DNA of 64,000 nt from the NCBI RefSeq assembly GCF_000717595.1, contig NZ_JNZO01000007.1, positions 1 through 64,000 on the forward strand. Direction: 5' to 3'. The position numbers and the translations under genes are program-made. The DNA is from Streptomyces flavochromogenes (GTDB lineage: Bacteria > Actinomycetota > Actinomycetes > Streptomycetales > Streptomycetaceae). The notes beneath the pieces are model-generated. The model was not told the DNA's origin, made no database searches, and was given only the letters and a program-made list of their open reading frames with translations. How positions within the stretch are numbered: position 1 is the stretch's first letter; every line of letters starts with the position of its first letter. Below, in pieces: positions 35,139-42,322 of this stretch.

Positions 35139-35597
35139 TCAGGCGAGGCCGTCCCAGCCCCAGCGCGGGGTGGGACCGGGGTCGCCGAGGTCCGTGCCGG
35201 GCGCGGAGGCCGAGACGTCCTTGGCGATGCGCGTGCCCCAGTCGAAGTACTCCACCACCCGGCGGCGCAGCAGGGCGTCGTCCGGCAGCTCCTTCTCCAC
35301 GGCCGCCGTCATCAACTCCATCCAGCGCAGCCGCTGTTCCTCCGTGATGCCGAGCCCGAGATGGGCGCGGAGCAGGGCCTGGTGCCCACCGAGCTCCGTA
35401 GTGAACTCGGCGGGACCCGAGAACACCTCCGCCAGCCAGACCGCGACGTGCTCCACATGGGCGGCGGTGAAGTCCGCGAAGACGGGTGCGAGGAGAGGGT
35501 CGGCCAGGACCGCCTCGTAGAACGTCTCGGAGAGTCGGCGCAGCGCGTCGGCGCCGCCCACGGCCTCGTACAGAGTGTTCGAGTGCTCGGCGCTCAT
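35139..35597 (-). CDS. group II truncated haemoglobin
   Basis: A 152-residue globin. SNTLYEAVGGADALRRLSETFYEAVLADPLLAPVF covers the A-B helices; EFTTELGGHQALLRAHLGLGITEEQRLRWMELM carries the proximal His and the group II Trp at G8. Group II globins bind O2 or NO in stress responses. CCGGAGGCCCTCC before ATG 35597 gives a good SD. It lies directly upstream of cbiZ on the same strand. Confidence 0.88.
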   Translation of the reverse strand: MSAEHSNTLYEAVGGADALRRLSETFYEAVLADPLLAPVFADFTAAHVEHVAVWLAEVFSGPAEFTTELGGHQALLRAHLGLGITEEQRLRWMELMTAAVEKELPDDALLRRRVVEYFDWGTRIAKDVSASAPGTDLGDPGPTPRWGWDGLA

Positions 35598-35634
35598 GGA
35601 GGGCCTCCGGTTCCGGGATGTGTCCTCCCAGCTT

Positions 35635-36279
35635 TCACACGACACGGCCCGGATCCAAGGATGTTCGCTCTCGGCGGGGCGCCTCGGACGCGCCGGTGAC
35701 CCAGGGCTCCGGCGGCCGGCGGCGACGCAGATGATGCAGCTCCACGGAGATGGCCGCCCGCATCAGTTCGCGGGCGTGGTCCAGGGACAGCGCCCCGCTC
35801 AGCCGGCGCGCGCTGAGTCCCTCCGTGAGGGCGGTCATGCGTTCCGCGGACGCGGTGAGAGTCGGCGCGGGAACGGCCGGGCACGCCTCACCCAGCAGAG
35901 CCGCGACGTCGTGGACCCAGATCAGGCCCGCTCTGGCGAGCTCGGTGCGCAGCTCCGGGTCGAAGACCGCGCTGGCCCGCAGTTCGCCCCACGCCGTGCT
36001 GTTCTCCCGTACCTCGGGAAGGTCCTGGAACTCGAGCAGCAGTGACCGTTCCAGTTCCTGGTGGGCGTCGAAGCCCCCGGTCGGCCCCTCGTCCGCCGTT
36101 GTGTACCGGTCGGCCCGGTCGCTGATGAACTCCAGGGTGTGGCGCAGGATGCCCGCCCGGTCCTTGAAGTGGTAGTAGATCAGCGCGGTGGACACTCCGG
36201 CCTCGACGGCCGGTTCCTCCACCCGCAGTCCACGGACCCCGCGCCGCGCTATGACTCGGGCGGCCCCTTCCAGGAACCC
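35635..36279 (-). pseudogene. TetR family regulator, 5' truncated
   Basis: The frame reads FLEGAARVIARRGVRGL then EEPAVEAGVSTALIYYHFKDRAGILRHTLEFI, a TetR HTH, followed by a ligand domain to the stop at 35635. It lacks the first ~10-15 residues. An in-frame TGA (36280-36282, minus strand) stands where they should be, and the first usable start (GTG 36222) would cut into the HTH. The truncation point coincides with the 5' truncation of the divergent agmatine deiminase fragment. The rest of the frame is intact, so the loss may be recent. Confidence 0.75.
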
Positions 36280-36281
36280 TC

Positions 36282-36833
36282 ATGGCCACCCGCGGCAGCC
36301 TCGTGAACCGCAACCGCAACCCCGGGATGACGGAGCGGCAGCTGGAGGCCGCCATGTGCCAGGCGTACGGCGCCTCCAAGGTCGTCTGGTTCGACGGCGT
36401 CCGCGGCCAGGACATCACCGACGACCACGTCGACGCCACGTCCCGCTTCCTCGCCCCCGGCGAGGCCCTCGTCCAGATGCGCCTGGCGTCGGACAACGAC
36501 GCCTACGCCCAGGACGCGCGCCGGCAGTTCAGCATCCTGTCCGCCTCGACGACCTCCACCGGCGTCCCGATGGACGCGATGCGGCTCCAGGGCCCCGACT
36601 ACAACAGGATCCGCTCCACCAACCCGGAGTTCCTCGCCTCCTACGCCAACCTCTACCTCTGCAATGAAGCCGTCATCAGCGCCCACTTCGGCGACACCCG
36701 CGCCGACCAGGCGGCGAAGGCGACCCTGCAGAACCTCTACCCCGACCGGATCGTCGAGCGGCTGAACATCGACCGCCTCGGCACCGGTGGCGGCGGCATC
36801 CACTGCGTCACCCAGCAGCAGCCCGTCCGCTGA
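36282..36833 (+). pseudogene. agmatine deiminase family, C-terminal fragment
   Basis: The 183-residue frame starts within the conserved block ATRGSLVNRNRNPGMTERQ and continues with SKVVWFDGVRGQDITDDHVDATSRFLAPGEALVQM, to GGGGIHCVTQQQP, which carries the nucleophilic cysteine (36804-36806). Full agmatine deiminases are about 340-380 residues, so the N-terminal half with part of the active site is missing. No SD precedes the ATG. The break is exactly at the junction with the truncated TetR gene. Confidence 0.8.
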
Positions 36834-36897
36834 CGAGCGGGGCACGGCGACCGAGGGCCGAAGCGGCACCGCGGAGACCCTGACGGGAGATCATGGC

Positions 36898-36926
36898 GGC
36901 GCCCCTTCCTTTCAGGAGGGGGCGCC
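36898..36926 (+). terminator. terminator after agmatine deiminase fragment
   Basis: GGCGCCCC (36898-36905) pairs with GGGGCGCC (36919-36926), extended by a TCCT/AGGA inner helix. It lies 65 bp after the fragment's stop. Confidence 0.7.
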
Positions 36927-36990
36927 CTTCACACGTCGGAGGAGACCCCTTCCTCGTCGGAGGAGAGGCCTTCGTCGGAGGGGAGCGCGT
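36927..36990 (+). repeat. three imperfect CGTCGGAGGAG repeats
   Basis: CGTCGGAGGAGACCCCTT, CGTCGGAGGAGAGGCCTT and CGTCGGAGGGGAGCG occur in a row directly after the terminator. The rest of 36991-37117 contains nothing I recognise. Confidence 0.55.
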
Positions 36991-37117
36991 GCGTCCCGGC
37001 GGCCCGGCGTGGTTCTCCTCGCCCCGCGGGACGGGGTGTCCGGGCGGGGTCGGTCCCTGGACACCCCGTGATGGGCGGACACACCGCTCCGGACGGCGGG
37101 GTGAGGTCGGCCCGGCC

Positions 37118-37549
37118 TCACCGCAGGTGGCCCGACACCGCCTCGGCGAGGACGTCGACCCGCTGCCTCCGGTCGGGGGAAGCGGCCCCCGCTTCCCCGA
37201 GCGCGACGAGCAGGAACGCGTCCCCCTCGCCGTCGAGCCTCAGCCGCACGGCGGCGACATTGCCGCTGTCGGTGACGACGGCGGTTCCGGCCTCGGCGTC
37301 GCCGGCCTTCCTCGGGTAGCCGACCAGCTCGTCGACGGACGATCCCGACGGCATCTGGATCACCGGTGCCAGCGGGGCGATCGCCAGGGGTGTGCGGGTA
37401 CCCACGGTGTGCACCTGCACGTCGTCCTTGCCGATGTGGAAGGTGCAGCTCACCAGGGCGCCCGGGCTCTCGGCCAACGGTTCCCCGGGCTTGGCCCGCT
37501 TGCCGCCTTCGGCCGTGGCGACGGGATCATCCCCGTCCCGGACGGTCCG
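37118..37549 (-). pseudogene. fragment of a hypothetical exported protein
   Basis: The minus-strand frame reads DDPVATAEGGKRAKPGEPL, then ESPGALVSCTFHIGKDDVQVHTVGTRTPLAIAPLAPVIQ... RLRLDGEGDAFLLVALGEAG and ends with the stop at 37118. It has clear protein character but no ATG or GTG after the in-frame TAG at 37550-37552. A TTG at 37477 would be the only start. It looks like the C-terminal part of a Streptomyces exported/membrane protein of the same kind as its upstream neighbour. A remnant is more likely than an intact gene. Confidence 0.5.
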
Positions 37550-37570
37550 CTACCGGCCGGCCCATCGTCG

Positions 37571-38590
37571 TCAGAAGGTCGGGGTGGAGCAGCCGAGCCG
37601 CTTCTCAATGGCCTCGACGAAGCCGTCGAACAGATCCTGCCTGCGGGGCGTACCGGGCGAGCCCACGGCGTCCTGGTAGCCCTGGCCGAACTCCAGGGAG
37701 AGGTACGTCGGTACCCCTGCGCAGTCGGCGACCACATGGCGGGGATCGAAGCCGGACATCCGGCGGCCGGCCACCTGCGGCTGCTCCTTGAACCCGGGCG
37801 AGGAGCGGATGCCTTCGACGATGCGCGGTTCCTGGGTCATGGCGTAGGTCGCGTACCCGGCGACCTCGCAGGCCCACGTGGGACGCCGGCTCTCCTGCAC
37901 CGTCTCCTTCGCCTCGGTCCACCCTTCAGGTCCGGGGAACGCGAGACCTTCGAGACCGCACACCGCGCTCTTCTCGACCGGTCGTGAGACCGGGGACGCG
38001 GTGAGGGTGGGGGGAGTGGCGAGGGGCCCTTCGGCGAGACAACCGGCCCGTTCGGCGGCCCGGTTGGCCACGCCGGTCAGGAACCGGGCGAGCGCGAGGG
38101 GGTCGGAGCCCTCGGGCGCGTATCCCTCGACGATCGCGGGCCCGTCGTTCGTCGTGCAGGCGCCGGGCAGCAGGACCCATCCGTGGTCTCGGCCGACGGC
38201 GCCCGTGGAGCCCCCTGAGAAGAAGGACGTGCCGGCCGGGTTCGGCCAGCGGCCGTCGTCGGCGAAGGGGAAGTCGCCACGCTCACGGCTGGCCGAGACG
38301 CGCATGTGCTCGGTGTCCGCACCCGGGAGGAACGACGAGCTCTCGACGACGCAGGTGAAGGCGAGCCGGTCGCCCGCTCGTTCGTGGAGACCGTCGCGGT
38401 CGGAGACCCGGCCGGACGACGGGAAGACGGTCGCCGCCGAGTCGGTGGACACCAGCCCGCCGCAGACCTCGTCGTCGGCGAAGAGGTTGCTGTTCGACCA
38501 CAGATGGGCTCCGACGACGAGGACGCCGATCGCCAGGACGGGGGCGACGGCCTTCCGTCCCCGAGCGGTCCGCTCGCTGCCTGCTGTCAT
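37571..38590 (-). CDS. hypothetical membrane-anchored, Cys-containing exported protein
   Basis: 339 residues from ATG 38590. A short basic N-terminus (GSERTARGRK) and one transmembrane helix (AVAPVLAIGVLVVGAHLW) are followed by a large extracytoplasmic part. That part contains two similar cysteine-bearing segments: DEVCGGLVSTDSAATVFPSSGRV and SAVCGLEGLAFPGPEGWTEAKETVQESRRPTWACEVAG. This suggests an internal duplication stabilised by disulfides. Family unknown. The frame extends to 38749 with plausible sequence (MVDAATYEYAKDAS), so the start is uncertain. Confidence 0.65.
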   Translation of the reverse strand: MTAGSERTARGRKAVAPVLAIGVLVVGAHLWSNSNLFADDEVCGGLVSTDSAATVFPSSGRVSDRDGLHERAGDRLAFTCVVESSSFLPGADTEHMRVSASRERGDFPFADDGRWPNPAGTSFFSGGSTGAVGRDHGWVLLPGACTTNDGPAIVEGYAPEGSDPLALARFLTGVANRAAERAGCLAEGPLATPPTLTASPVSRPVEKSAVCGLEGLAFPGPEGWTEAKETVQESRRPTWACEVAGYATYAMTQEPRIVEGIRSSPGFKEQPQVAGRRMSGFDPRHVVADCAGVPTYLSLEFGQGYQDAVGSPGTPRRQDLFDGFVEAIEKRLGCSTPTF

Positions 38591-38749
38591 TTCACTTCCA
38601 TCCTCCGCGGCGGCCGAGGCGTCCTTGGCGTACTCGTAGGTGGCCGCGTCCACCATGCGCGCCTCGTCGGACGACACCGGTTCCCCCTTCACCGCTGTTG
38701 CTGCGCCCGCCACCGTGGCGAGCAGCCTCGAACGCGAGGGCGACACCAC

Positions 38750-39129
38750 CCGTCCCCGTCCAGCCGGCGACCGAACGTGCGCGGCTCGGCAACGATCAAG
38801 TGGGAGTCTCAGCGATCATGCGGGGACCGTCCATACGTGCTGACACCCATCCGTCCGCGACAGGGGCGCGAGGAGGGGCACGTCCCTGGCCCGGCGGCTC
38901 GGACACTCCTCGCCCGTGATCACCCTCGGTTACTATGCTTCCTTGATGCCGGAAGCCGGCGGCAGGGGGCGCGGCACCGTCGACGGTCTGCCGGGAGAGC
39001 GGGGAGACCGGCTCGCCGGCCGAAACTCTGCAGATTCTCCCCAGCGCCGTGGACCGGTGATTCCCGCCTCTGCACCCCGGAGAATTCGTCCGTGGATTGT
39101 AAGGCGCAAGAGATGGGTGGCCTGGGAAA
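38750..39129. other. 380-bp intergenic region with a possible promoter
   Basis: A TACTAT box at 38931-38936 on the plus strand could serve the HipA-like gene 200 bp downstream. Short frames here (a 38-codon ORF from ATG 38946, and an 11-codon ORF at about 39110) have no SD or conserved features. Nothing else is recognised. Confidence 0.4.
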
Positions 39130-39975
39130 GTGTTGGAAGAGGTCGTAGCAACCCGCTACGTCACGCCTTTGCGTGAGGGCGGTTCGCTCCCCGGGATCGT
39201 CGAGGCCGACGATCTCGGAACGTACGTCATGAAGTTCACCGGCGCCGGTCAGGGGCGCAAGACCCTGGTCGCCGAGGTCGTCTGCGGACAGCTCGCCCGC
39301 CGGCTCGGTCTGCGGGTGCCCGAGCTCGTCACCATCCAGCTCGACCCCGTCATCGGACTCTCCGAGCCCGACCAGGAGGTGCAGGAGCTGCTCAAGGCGA
39401 GCGGCGGGCTCAACCTGGGCATGGACTACCTCCCCGGCTCGCTGGGCTTCGACCCGCTGGCGTACGAGGTGGACCCCGTCGAGGCCGGCAAGGTCGTCTG
39501 GTTCGACGCGGTGATCAACAACGTCGACCGTTCCTGGCGAAACCCGAACATGCTCGTCTGGCACGGCGACCTGTGGCTCATCGACCACGGCGCCACCATG
39601 ATCTGGCACCACAACTGGCCCGGCGCCCAGGCGTCCGCCGCCAAGCCGTACGACGCCTCCGACCACGTGCTCGCCCGCTTCGCGCCGGACATCGCCGCCG
39701 CGGCCGCCGAACTGGCCCCGCGCGTCACGCGCGAGCTGCTCGACGAGGTCGCCGCCGACGTGCCCGACGAGTGGCTCGTCGACGAGCCCGGCTTCGACAG
39801 CACCGACGAGGTGCGCGCCGCCTACGTCGCGGCGCTGCTGCCGCGCGCCGCCACCATCCACGAGCGGATCACGCTCGGGCCCCGGACCGAGAGCCGGCCC
39901 CAGCAGCCGCCCGGCTGGCTCGCCGAGCGCCTCGCGCCCCGGACGCACTCCACCGAGAAGGACAGCACCCCGTGA
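39130..39975 (+). CDS. HipA-like kinase family protein
   Basis: 281 residues with a HipA-type Ser/Thr kinase core: TYVMKFTGAGQGRKTLVAEVVCGQLARRLGL (ATP-binding Lys35), FDAVINNVDRSWRNPNMLVW (catalytic loop with Asp133 and Asn138) and LWLIDHGA (metal-binding Asp152). The N-terminal HipA dimerisation domain and a HipB partner are absent. It overlaps the DUF3037 gene by 4 nt (GTGA). The HipA-like plus DUF3037 pair recurs in bacteria without known function. The GTG at 39130 lacks a strong SD. Confidence 0.82.
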   Translation: MLEEVVATRYVTPLREGGSLPGIVEADDLGTYVMKFTGAGQGRKTLVAEVVCGQLARRLGLRVPELVTIQLDPVIGLSEPDQEVQELLKASGGLNLGMDYLPGSLGFDPLAYEVDPVEAGKVVWFDAVINNVDRSWRNPNMLVWHGDLWLIDHGATMIWHHNWPGAQASAAKPYDASDHVLARFAPDIAAAAAELAPRVTRELLDEVAADVPDEWLVDEPGFDSTDEVRAAYVAALLPRAATIHERITLGPRTESRPQQPPGWLAERLAPRTHSTEKDSTP

Positions 39976-40355
39976 CCGACCGCGATGTCTTCGAGTACGC
40001 GCTGCTGCGCGTGGTGCCGCGGGTCGAGCGCGGCGAGTGCTTCAACGCGGGCGTCGTCGTCTACTGCCGCGCCCGTTCCTACGTGGCCGCCCGTACGCAC
40101 CTGGACGAGGCGAAGCTGTCGGTGCTGGACCCGGCGGCCGACGTGACCGGGGTGCGGGCCGCCCTGCGCGCCGTCGAGGGGGTCTGTCTGGGGGGAGACG
40201 CCGCCGGCCAGGCCGCGGGCGACGACGCCGGACGGCGCTTCCGCTGGCTGATCGCGCCGCGCTCCACGGTCGTCCAGCCGGGGCCGGTCCACACCGGGCT
40301 CACCACCGACCCGGAGGCCGAGGTGGAGCGGCTGCTCGACCTCCTCGTGCGCTGA
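39972..40355 (+). CDS. DUF3037 family protein
   Basis: 127 residues beginning MTDRDVFEYALLRVVPRVERGECFNAGVVVYCRARSYVAARTHLDEAKLSVLDP, the typical DUF3037 opening, ending with HTGLTTDPEAEVERLLDLLV. Function is unknown. It overlaps the HipA-like kinase gene by 4 nt, so the two are co-translated and may form a kinase-substrate or kinase-regulator pair. Confidence 0.82.
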   Translation: MTDRDVFEYALLRVVPRVERGECFNAGVVVYCRARSYVAARTHLDEAKLSVLDPAADVTGVRAALRAVEGVCLGGDAAGQAAGDDAGRRFRWLIAPRSTVVQPGPVHTGLTTDPEAEVERLLDLLVR

Positions 40356-40460
40356 GCACCCCCCGCCCCGCCCTCCGGATCGCCCCGCCTCGCCCGGCCG
40401 GGCCCGCCTGCCCGTACGGCCGGGCGGGCCGCCCGCGTCCGCGCCCGGCGACGGGGAGTG

Positions 40461-40542
40461 ACCGGGTGCACCCGGTGGGCCGTTGACACCGGGTGCCAGG
40501 GCTTCTAGCGTCTCGTTCTGCGGACGATACTAAGCGGTCGCT
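40461..40542 (+). promoter_or_regulatory. promoter and operators of the SDR operon
   Basis: TTGACA (40483-40488) and TAGCGT (40506-40511) are 17 bp apart, a near-consensus housekeeping promoter. A perfect 16-bp palindrome ACCGGGTGCACCCGGT (40461-40476) lies just upstream, with a further CACCGGGTG half at 40486-40494. An AGCG-GT-CGCT dyad (40533-40542) lies just after the start site. Two different regulators are possible. Confidence 0.7.
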
Positions 40543-40615
40543 CATGTGCGGGACGCAGGAGCGGGTGACCGGTTCGACCGCGACCAGGGACGATCCAAGG
40601 GCGAGGAGAACCAGC

Positions 40616-41377
40616 ATGTCCACCACCGAGCAGCGCGTAGCCGTCGTCACGGGTGCCGCACGGGGTATCGGGGCCGCCACGGCGCTCCGCCTCGCGGCCG
40701 AGGGCCGCGCCGTCGCCGTACTCGACCTCGACGAGGCGGCCTGCAAGGACACCGTCGAGAAGATCACCGCCGCGGGCGGCACCGCCCTCGCGGTCGGCTG
40801 CGACGTCTCCGACAGCGCCCAGGTGGAGGCCGCCGTCGCGCGCGTCGCCGCCGAGCTCGGCGCGCCGACGATCCTCGTCAACAACGCGGGTGTGCTCCGC
40901 GACAACCTGCTCTTCAAGATGTCGGAGTCCGACTGGGACCTCGTCATGAACGTGCACCTCAAGGGCGCCTTCCTGATGGCGAAGGCCTGCCAGAAGCACA
41001 TGGTGGACGCGGGCTTCGGCCGGATCGTCTCGCTCTCCTCCTCCTCGGCCCTCGGCAACCGCGGCCAGGCCAACTACTCGGCCGTGAAGGCGGGTCTGCA
41101 GGGCCTCACCAAGACCCTGGCCAAGGAGCTCGGCAAGTTCGGCATCACCGCCAACGCGGTCGCCCCGGGCTTCATCGTCACCGAGATGACCGCGCAGACC
41201 GCCGAGCGCGTCGGCATGGGCTTCGAGGACTTCCAGGCCGCCGCCGCGTCCATGATCCCGGTGCAGCGGGTCGGCCGCCCCGAGGACGTCGCCAACGCGA
41301 TCGCCTTCTTCGCCGGCGACGACGCGGGCTTCGTCTCCGGCCAGGTCATGTACGTGGCCGGCGGCCCCCTCAACTGA
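40616..41377 (+). CDS. SDR family oxidoreductase (FabG-like)
   Basis: 253 residues with the classical SDR set: NAD(P)-binding TGAARGIG near residue 13, NNAG, catalytic Ser in SLSSSSALG, and YSAVK. It resembles 3-oxoacyl-ACP/3-hydroxyacyl-CoA reductases of the FabG group. An acidic residue after beta-2 (LDLDE) suggests preference for NAD. GAGGAG precedes ATG 40616. First gene of a two-SDR operon. Confidence 0.9.
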   Translation: MSTTEQRVAVVTGAARGIGAATALRLAAEGRAVAVLDLDEAACKDTVEKITAAGGTALAVGCDVSDSAQVEAAVARVAAELGAPTILVNNAGVLRDNLLFKMSESDWDLVMNVHLKGAFLMAKACQKHMVDAGFGRIVSLSSSSALGNRGQANYSAVKAGLQGLTKTLAKELGKFGITANAVAPGFIVTEMTAQTAERVGMGFEDFQAAAASMIPVQRVGRPEDVANAIAFFAGDDAGFVSGQVMYVAGGPLN

Positions 41378-41406
41378 CGACCGGCATCGAGAGGAGCACG
41401 GCAGAC

Positions 41407-42174
41407 ATGACCGCACAGGCACGGCCGGAACTGTCCGGCAAGGTCGCCCTCGTCACCGGCGCCAGCCGGGGCATCGGCTACGGCATCGCCGAGGCGCTCG
41501 TCGCCCGCGGCGACCGGGTCGTCATCACGGGACGCGGCGAGGAGGCCCTCAAGGAGGCCGTCGAGCGCCTCGGCGCCGACCGGGCGATCGGCGTCCCCGG
41601 CAAGGCCCACGACGAGGCCCACCAGGCCGCCGCCGTGGAGGCGGCGATGAACGGCTTCGGCCGGGTGGACTTCCTGATCAACAACGCCGGTACGAACCCG
41701 GTCTTCGGCCCCATCGCCGACCTGGACCTCGGGGTGGCCCGCAAGGTCTTCGAGACCAACGTGGTCTCCGCGCTCGGCTTCGCCCAGCGGACCTGGCACG
41801 CCTGGCAGAAGGAGCACGGCGGGGCGATCGTGAACATCGCCTCGGTCGCCGGTGTCTCCGCCTCGCCCTTCATCGGCGCGTACGGAATCAGCAAGGCCGC
41901 GATGATCAACCTGACCATTCAGCTGGCCCATGAATTCGCCCCGCTCGTGCGCGTCAACGCGATTGCCCCGGCGGTCGTGAAGACGAAATTCGCGCAGGCG
42001 CTGTACGAGGGCCGGGAGGCGGAGGCCGCCGCCGCCTACCCGCTCGGCCGGCTCGGAGAGCCCGAGGACATCGGCGGAGCGGCCGCCTTCCTCACCTCGT
42101 CCCAGTCGGAGTGGATCACCGGCCAGACCCTCGTGGTCGACGGTGGGATTTTCCTGAACGCCGGAGTCGGGTGA
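41407..42174 (+). CDS. SDR family oxidoreductase
   Basis: 255 residues: TGASRGIG, NNAG, NIASVAGVSASPFIGAYGISKAA (Ser, Tyr and Lys of the active site), and a C-terminal GQTLVVDGG. Basic residues after beta-2 (ITGRGEE) suggest NADP(H). It begins 29 bp after the first SDR gene with its own GAGGAG, so the two are cotranscribed. Together they could perform opposite or consecutive redox steps on an acyl-CoA; the substrate is unknown. Confidence 0.9.
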   Translation: MTAQARPELSGKVALVTGASRGIGYGIAEALVARGDRVVITGRGEEALKEAVERLGADRAIGVPGKAHDEAHQAAAVEAAMNGFGRVDFLINNAGTNPVFGPIADLDLGVARKVFETNVVSALGFAQRTWHAWQKEHGGAIVNIASVAGVSASPFIGAYGISKAAMINLTIQLAHEFAPLVRVNAIAPAVVKTKFAQALYEGREAEAAAAYPLGRLGEPEDIGGAAAFLTSSQSEWITGQTLVVDGGIFLNAGVG

Positions 42175-42177
42175 CCG

Positions 42178-42224
42178 ATAACCGGACACTTTCCGGATTT
42201 CGTGTCCGGATTGACCCCGGTTAT
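42178..42224 (+). terminator. alternative-stem terminator after the SDR operon
   Basis: CCGGACAC (42182-42189) pairs with GTGTCCGG (42202-42209). A competing outer pair, ATAACCGG (42178-42185) and CCGGTTAT (42217-42224), shares four bases. It lies directly after the SDR stop and upstream of the SBP promoter. Confidence 0.65.
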
Positions 42225-42261
42225 ACGTCGAATGCCTTAAGTGCCCCGTCAGGCTCGAACA

Positions 42262-42289
42262 TTGACCTGGCGGGGTGCTGCGGTATCGT
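42262..42289 (+). promoter_or_regulatory. promoter of the solute-binding protein gene
   Basis: TTGACC (42262-42267), 16-bp spacer, TATCGT (42284-42289). A start near 42296 would give a leader of about 27 nt containing AGGAGC. Confidence 0.6.
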
Positions 42290-42322
42290 CGGCCGACCCG
42301 TGGCTGAACGAGGAGCGTGCAC

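Noticed and set aside
38946..39062. A 38-codon ORF after the TACTAT box
   Set aside because: No SD, Gly/Arg-rich translation, start 9 nt after the box rather than the usual leaderless distance; only the box is kept as a possible promoter.
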